DNA of 64,000 bases, from contig BCIX01000002.1 of NCBI GenBank assembly GCA_001600095.1, positions 2,666,001 through 2,730,000 of the forward strand, in the 5' to 3' direction. Below are positions 58,467 to 64,000 of this stretch, in pieces (position 1 is the stretch's first letter; every line of letters starts with the position of its first letter). Position numbers and translations under genes: made by a program. The stretch is from Bullera alba (lineage: Eukaryota; Basidiomycota; Tremellomycetes; Tremellales; Bulleraceae). Under the pieces are notes generated by a model. It had not been told where the DNA came from, made no database searches, and was given only the letters and a program-made list of their open reading frames with translations.

Positions 58467-60887
58467 CTATTTGACGGCCGATTTCCTTGGCCGCAGTGTG
58501 CGTGTAGTCCGTATAGACTCTATCGATGATGTCGTTGTTTCGACATTATCTGACACAGATGCGTCGATTGGTGAAGCCAATTCTGTTATCGATGTCGAAG
58601 ATGTGGTTGAGGGTGTTTCGACTGGTTCCCCTATCTCTGTTTGTTCCAGAACGGGCTCGGCTTTGACCTTCGTCTGCGACTTTGCCGCCTGTAGCCTCTG
58701 CCTCCGGCGCCTCCGCCAAGCCAGGAACTCCTTCAGCAATTCCACCAGCATCGGAACGGCTACAGGTGCGAACAGTGGGGTGTAGACTGCAAACTTGTGT
58801 TCGTCAGGCTAAGTCAATGGAAGTTAGCTTTTTGCTGTAAGACGATACATACTGCCACTTACGAAGTATAGAAGTCCCATCATGGACGGGTCGAAGAAAG
58901 CCTCATTTGCCAGTGCCACGGCATCCCTCGCAAGAATGGAGGCTCGTAGAGAATCCGTCTCGCGATCCAGCTATCTATAGCTTAGCGGAACCACCACTTC
59001 GACCTCTCGGTACTGCTCACCATTTCCAACCGCTCGACTGCCCCGAGAACCTTGTTCCGAACGCCTTCGCCGACTTTCATCTCCTTGATCTTGCTCACGA
59101 GCCTTACGATCCCGGCTAGTGTCTTTCTCGCCTCGTCCGAGTTCTCGCGCGTTCGCATCCGGAGTACCTGCTCGACCTGCCACGGCGAGATTGGCGGCAG
59201 GAAGGGGCTTTGAGGCAATAGCGGACTCGGGGAGGGCGCAGTCTCGATAAATGGTGGATTGAGGGGTAAAGCCAACAGGGAGTATAAATTTTGTGTGAAC
59301 AGATGGAAAGAGGGCGATAGCGCGTCCAAGGGCAGGTGGAAAGAAGGTGCCTGGGGCGCCGAAGTTGGGACGTCCAGTATTGTCACTGCGCCGAATTGCG
59401 GTATGAGGAAAGACTGGGCAGTGTCTAGAGATCGATCAGCTGGTTGGAGACACCGAATGTAGTGTTCAGCTCACCGGGGACGGCGAGTCGTAGCGGGCGG
59501 TGCTTCGGCGAAGGAACATAGAGCATGAACCGCAGGACTGGGTTGTTGGTGCTTGCGGAGTCTGTGGAGCAGATCAGTACAATGCCCATCATATTACCTC
59601 AGCCACTCGACTCACCCAAACTCCACCTCTCAGAGTTGACAAACACCGTCATCTCATCTTCGCTCACCAGCCAGGCTTCCTCGCGCTGATGTTCTACGAT
59701 TTGACTGGCAATCTCGGCGACCTGCTCGTCACCTCCTTTGGCAGCTTCTATAGCTGGCTGAGCTGGGTCGACCTGATCACTGGGAAGATTTCCGTACGTC
59801 GGCTCGAAAGACAGAGGAGCGTGGTAGACGACTTGAGACTCGATGGTAAAGTTGAAGACCTGCTTCAGCGGTTCGAGATGAGGTGTGATGTGGTCTACGC
59901 GCCACACAGTCAGCTTCATGGCGACATAGGATTCGAATCCAGACAAAGAGCTCACCTCTAATAGCACCTTCAATGTCCCAGCTACGCACGTAGCTACCTT
60001 GGCTGGCATCCTCGTTGAGGAGGACAAAGCTCAGGGTGACGTTTGGTGCGTACTTGAGCGCTTTTAGTGGGATGTCAGGGGGCGAAACGACGTTGGGGAA
60101 GAGTGCATCTAGAGCTTTGATCATCGCAAATTGATAGTGCTCTAGTACTCTCTCAGTTGAAGTCTCCGCAACTGGTAGCTAGGCGGCTCACTGTTCAACA
60201 TCCTATCGCCCATTTGAGAGGGATGAACGGGGATCACACATGTTCCAGCGGGAAGTCCGCTGGTCATCAGACCTGTCTCTTTGGGCTGAATGTATGGTCT
60301 CAGCGGGAATGACGAATTGGCTCTCTCGCTCTGTCGTATATGGAGCCTCAAAGGCGGTCTATCCACTATGGGCCATCAGTCACCAAGTAGACACTGCGAT
60401 CCGAAGGACCCACTCTTCGTGCGGATCTTGAGATCCCATAGCTTCTTCCCCCTTTCATGTGGCCTGAGCTGACCCAGAATTCCTACGACGCTCTTCTCCA
60501 CTACTCCCGCGATACTACCAAGAATGGTGTCTTGGTCAAAGTCCCCCCGTCCTGGAGGTGGCTTTGGAAAAGCATCTTCGTCTGCAGTGAACAAGATATC
60601 GGTCCGAGTGTCTACAGACTTAGCACCAGCTGTCAGTCAACATATCATTTGATGTCAGGTGGCAGACCTACAGTGCTGTTCTCCAGAGCGTGGATCCTGG
60701 CAGCAGGCAGAGGCAGACGCTCGATCGATGTCGTGTACCACCAGAATGGAACAGCCAACAGGATAATGAGCGGAAATGACAGTACGACCAGAAGTCGGTT
60801 CCTGACAGTCGGGTTGATCCTTGCTGTCACCTCAGGCGGAGTGAGTTTAGCAGACGCTCGAGGCTTTTTGACCCCTGCCTTCTCCAT
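58467..60887 (-). CDS. GPI17: GPI transamidase subunit PIG-S / GPI17
   Basis: ER membrane subunit of the complex that attaches GPI anchors (family knowledge). About 665 aa from nine exons: 60887-60668, 60611-60414, 60365-60192, 60141-59956, 59894-59616, 59561-59475, 59424-59021, 58970-58863, 58808-58467. Seen: N-terminal span RLLVVLSFPLIILLAVPFWW followed by Y-TTSIERLPLPAARI, the PIG-S start; VTLSFVLLNEDAS then SWDIEGAI; HLEPLKQVFNFTIESQV; FVNSERWSLG; FLIPQFGAVTIL; and near the C-terminus FFDPSMMGLLYFPDEHKFAV then YTPLFAPVAVPMLVELLKEF, the second span. The cytosolic tail is basic. A 50-nt intron (60413-60366) must be removed because it holds an in-frame TGA; its branch site and CATAG acceptor are good. 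The window also has its likely client, a GPI-type chitin deacetylase. Confidence 0.9.
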
Positions 60888-61146
60888 CCTGCGTCCAGTG
60901 ATACTGCAAGTAGCGGAACGAATAACCAACGAAGAATCAACATCAGAGCAACGACGTGTTTTGTTTTCGTGAATCACCTCCACCTCGAACAAATCCACTG
61001 CGGCACACCCTGCTTGTACCCTCTTGGCCTGTCGCAGAGCGTATCGAGTACAAAGAACAATGAGACTACACAGAGTCAGTCTTACAGCTCATGACATGCA
61101 TTACAGTCGTTAGACGATCGGATCACAAAGACTCCTTGTACCATGC

Positions 61147-62489
61147 TCAGCTCTCTGGCCCATCGTCGATAGCCTCCTCCGGGGCGCCCTGAGCCGAAAA
61201 GCCAAGCACGCTCTCTGGCAGATTCGGTCTCTGCTGACCCTCCTGAGGTCCCATCCCACCACCCAGTCCTGTGCCGGGTTGTCTTGGGTGCATTCCGGCG
61301 AGGTTAAACGTCATGCCACGTTCAATTTCATCCTCCTGATATCCAGTCTGTCCTTCGCCTCTCTCTCTCGCTTGTTCCTCCAGTTCCGCTCCCGCTTCCA
61401 GCTCTTCTATCGTCAGACTACTCTTCCTCCTCTCTCCAGGCAGACCATCGGGTGTCGAGGGACCCGAGACATCCTTGACCTCTTCGATGATCGCTTGAAC
61501 AGCGGGTGATTCCTCGGCAATGGCCAACATCTCCCTGAGAGACTTGTTCTCCTCTTCCAATCGCAATATCTCCATCTCTCGCTCCAAAGCCCAGTCCGCC
61601 TGCCCATTCGTCCCAGAGTATCCACCTGATGAACCGGGCACGGAACCTGGAAAGGGTGTCTGTCGCGCTGGTGCCGTCTGAATGACCGACTTCTTCCCTG
61701 ACGAACTTGACTTTGTGGGTGACGGGGGCGGACTGGACCCGTCTGAGAATGCCGCATGACCGTTCGACAGTTCGGACTGTATCAGTCCCACTAGATCCAC
61801 CTCAGCCTCTTCACCCCCTAGCGATCGCAGAGCCGAACGCAGCAGTGTCGAAAGCCGCGTCAATAATAGTGATAGTGATGTGTCGTCATGTAAATGTGCG
61901 GAAGAGTGAGCCGTTTGGAGGGTTTGTAGGAGAGAGGTGTAGTATGAATGCAACGACAAGTCATGTTGTTGTGATGCGTGCTATATCATCCATTGCAATG
62001 TCAGCTTGGTTCATGCCCATTGAGTAGGCCAGGTCGACTCACGGCAGCCCCTCTGAATTTGCCCATGACAGTCTCCATCGTCCCCTCATACTCCTTCAAT
62101 AGGGTGTTCAACTGCTTGTTCTCCTGCTGAAGTTGTTGATTCTCCAGGACCAGATGTGACGCAAATGCTTCCAGTTCCGTATGGAATTGCTCTATCACCT
62201 TCATCAGTCCCCTACCCTCCGACACAGGACTCCAGTACTCACCGTCCGATATGTCTAGATTGAAACGCCGCAGAGGAAATCCAGCTCCTGCATGTACCGC
62301 CTGACCCTTTACATTCCCCGCTTTGTCCATACAGCTCTGCAAGAGCTGTCTATTCTTCCTCGCTTGGTCTAGAAGCCATTCAGCGAGGTCATGAACACAT
62401 CACCGGGATTTGCACTGACCGGTGAGTTCGCCTACTAGCCCCCACAATCGGGCCAATTCGTCCTCTAGGTCCATCACCTGTCTGCTCAT
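61147..62489 (-). CDS. SIKE/FGFR1OP2-family coiled-coil protein (STRIPAK-associated)
   Basis: About 392 aa from exons 62489-62420, 62368-62243, 62191-62043, 61980-61147. The N-terminal 120 residues match the SIKE/FGFR1OP2 family: LEDELARLWGLVGELT, GQAVHAGAGFPLRRFNLDIS, ENQQLQQENKQLNTLLKEYE, and GTMETVMGKFRG. These proteins associate with STRIPAK phosphatase-kinase complexes (family knowledge). The acceptor of intron 2 is GATAG at 62192, the only one restoring frame into EQFHTELEAF. A fungal-specific C-terminal part adds a second coiled coil (EREMEILRLEEENKSLREML) and a Gly/Gln/Pro tail. No membrane span. Good match by motif order, so the family call is firm though the complex membership in this fungus is inferred. 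Confidence 0.87.
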
Positions 62490-63008
62490 CTCGAACTGTT
62501 ACTGCGTGTGTGAATTGTTGTGGTACGGAAAGGTGTATACAATGGTGGAATGCAGTGGGATGGTGGTCGTCGCCATCATGAGCCGCGTTGATGACGGCGA
62601 TGGCCTCAGGTGGAATCCGCTATGTGTGACCGTGGGAAAGTTGTTTAGGTGCGTAGACGATCGTGTTTCGGATTTCAGCGAGTTTCACCATAGTCAACAA
62701 CACACCAGACACCATTCAGACGACATCGGCACGAGACAGGAGCTAGAGAAGGGTACTGGAGGCTACCGAGAGATGAGAGAGACTACATGATCGCCGAGGA
62801 AGGAAGCTACGGGTGTCCTGACGAGCTCAGACACACCGCTTCCGCTAAAAGACAACATCGCTCAGTTTTCCGGACACTGCTGGTGCAGCCCGTACCTCCT
62901 CTATGAAGACAGGCCTATACATCTAGCAAGGCGAGTGACCTTGCAAGAAGTGGTTCGAGGGCTACTTGCTTACCTTTTTGCTGAACAACAGCGCGACGCT
63001 CTCCCACC
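62490..63008. other. Divergent promoter region
   Basis: Separates the SIKE-like gene (minus) and TEL1 (plus). No repeat or RNA gene seen. Confidence 0.5.
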
Positions 63009-64000
63009 ATGTCATCGTCTAATTCCTTTCCGGGGCTGGAACCCGCCCTGCGTCTATACCAGTCGGACAAAATCAAGGATAGATCGGAAGGCCAGACTCT
63101 GATACGACAGCTGTTCTCAAACAAGGAGAACCTCATCAGATTTCAAGAATCAGCATCTCGGAGTGGCGGCCAAGGATGGATTGCATTCTATCAATGTCTC
63201 TTCCAGGTTGTCATTCTGGAGAAGAAGGTGTGTATGCGCAAATCGGCCAATCCACAGGGTAGGTCCGGCTAAACGATTTCATATTGCTCTATGTTGTCTG
63301 ACTCGACTTTAGCTGAACGCCGACTGGCGGAAGCTATCTCCCTGGTGAGATGGATGGTGGAGCGATCGGTACATCTCATCGGAAGGAAACCGTTTCTGGC
63401 CCTTACCACCCATATGACCCACCTCCTCGTGTTCGCCCATCGGATCTTCCCACCGGCTGCTCTCGACTACGCGAAAGCCCTGCGGTCGCTACTATCCTAT
63501 CCTCCCCATCTGGAGAATCTGGATCAACAGAGCTGGAAGGCGCTCATGGGGATATGCTGGGCGGCGGTACTGGGCGACAGTATCTCCATTGACAATGGTT
63601 GGGAGGATGAACTGGAAGATTCTCAAGAAGATCAGCTAGGACAATCAATACTTCCCCCTTCCAGCACTCAGGGGCGATTTTCGACCAACAAGGGGAAGTC
63701 TTCGGTAACACAAGCGACTACCGAATTGGTATCGCTTATCCCGATACTGCTATCCTGTACCAATGCGCCGTTGGTTCCACCACTGCCTATAGCAGGAACC
63801 TACGCCTACGAGCCAAGTTTGGGATTTTCGATTCTCACTAAGATCCAGCGGTACTTCTCATTATACCAGGTGGAGACCGCATCACATCTTTCTGTTCTCC
63901 GCTCGCTTAACCTCGTTCTGGCACAAATGGAGCTCAACTGTCGAGTCGACTTTGTGACAGGTGGAATGAAAGTCTTGCCTCATCTCGTCCAATTATGGCC
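63009..64000 (+). CDS. TEL1: TEL1/ATM-type PI3K-like kinase, N-terminal part (runs off window)
   Basis: N-terminal 330-odd residues of the ATM/Tel1 kinase, which signals DNA breaks and maintains telomeres (family knowledge). Exons 63009-63258 and 63313 to beyond 64000, open to the last base. The TAN-type motif is visible at the start: LRLYQSDKIKDRSEG followed by TLIRQLFSNKENL. Then helical-repeat-like sequence: GWIAFYQCLFQVVILEKK, RLAEAISLVRWMVERSVHLI, SWKALMGICWAAVLGD, LLSCTNAPLVPPLP, AQMELNCRVDFVTGGM. The kinase domain lies outside the window, so the call rests on the TAN motif and solenoid character. The intron donor is CAGG|GTAGGT at 63259, which restores frame into AERRLAEA. Confidence 0.8.

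Noticed and set aside
59930..59945. GGATTCGAATCC, a tRNA B-box-like palindrome
   Set aside because: Lies in a PIG-S intron, with no A box at the right distance and no cloverleaf visible.
60366..60376. In-frame TGA in PIG-S taken as a pseudogene mark
   Set aside because: A 50-nt GT-AG intron with a TGAC branch site (60413-60366) removes the stop and restores frame into conserved PIG-S sequence.
62192..62242. Reading through the SIKE-like gene's second intron, which is open
   Set aside because: A GTGAGT donor and GATAG acceptor remove 51 bases and join two family motifs directly; the read-through residues match nothing in the family.

Overview
This is a gene-dense stretch of nuclear DNA from a basidiomycete, most probably a tremellomycete yeast (Cryptococcus, Kwoniella or Bullera relatives). 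The reasoning is: almost every gene is cut by many introns of about 45-60 bases; donors are mostly GTGAGT or GTAAGT; a CTGAC/CTAAC-like branch site lies shortly before the acceptor AG; and the proteins (GPI-type chitin deacetylase, PRE9, RAT1, TEL1, MED4, UFE1, PIG-S, Zds) are typical fungal homologues. The species cannot be fixed from sequence alone. Exon joins were worked out by hand from splice signals and reading phase, and nearly all recognised genes close in frame.

Layout. 1-3934: RAT1 (minus, 3' end outside). 4842-6614: serine hydrolase. 6919-8450: a 2OG-dioxygenase-like protein that seems to lack its iron ligands. 9117-14967: membrane traffic genes TVP38, UFE1 and SFT2, with an Sds3-type chromatin gene among them. 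15078-17229: unknown protein with a Cys-rich N-terminus. 17836-19507: two head-to-head LTR-like repeats, the right one ending just before a Cys6 (Zn-cluster-like) gene (19578-20346). 20748-26485: MED4, an acyltransferase, MAK16 and an FMP32/MCUR1-type mitochondrial gene. 26852-29933: a large acidic regulator-like protein.

30604-34317 is the least ordinary part. It holds a single-exon unknown gene and a tandem pair of single-exon paralogues of no recognised family. The duplicated unit also carries the promoter and a decayed opposite-strand partner. 34731-36466: GPI-type chitin deacetylase. 37868-38858: ribosomal protein eL33. 39546-41039: MPP6-like exosome cofactor. 41453-48046: GH31 alpha-xylosidase and a sugar permease, divergently transcribed, which look like a small xyloside-use module. 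48593-64000: proteasome PRE9, an OPT transporter with 23 exons, Zds, PIG-S, a SIKE/FGFR1OP2-type coiled-coil protein, and the start of TEL1/ATM.

Most of the window is housekeeping. I found no rRNA, tRNA, CRISPR array, intact transposon or clear multi-gene novel system. The best candidates for something undescribed are the duplicated small family at 31.4-34.3 kb, the ligand-less dioxygenase-like protein, and the LTR-fed Cys6 gene.
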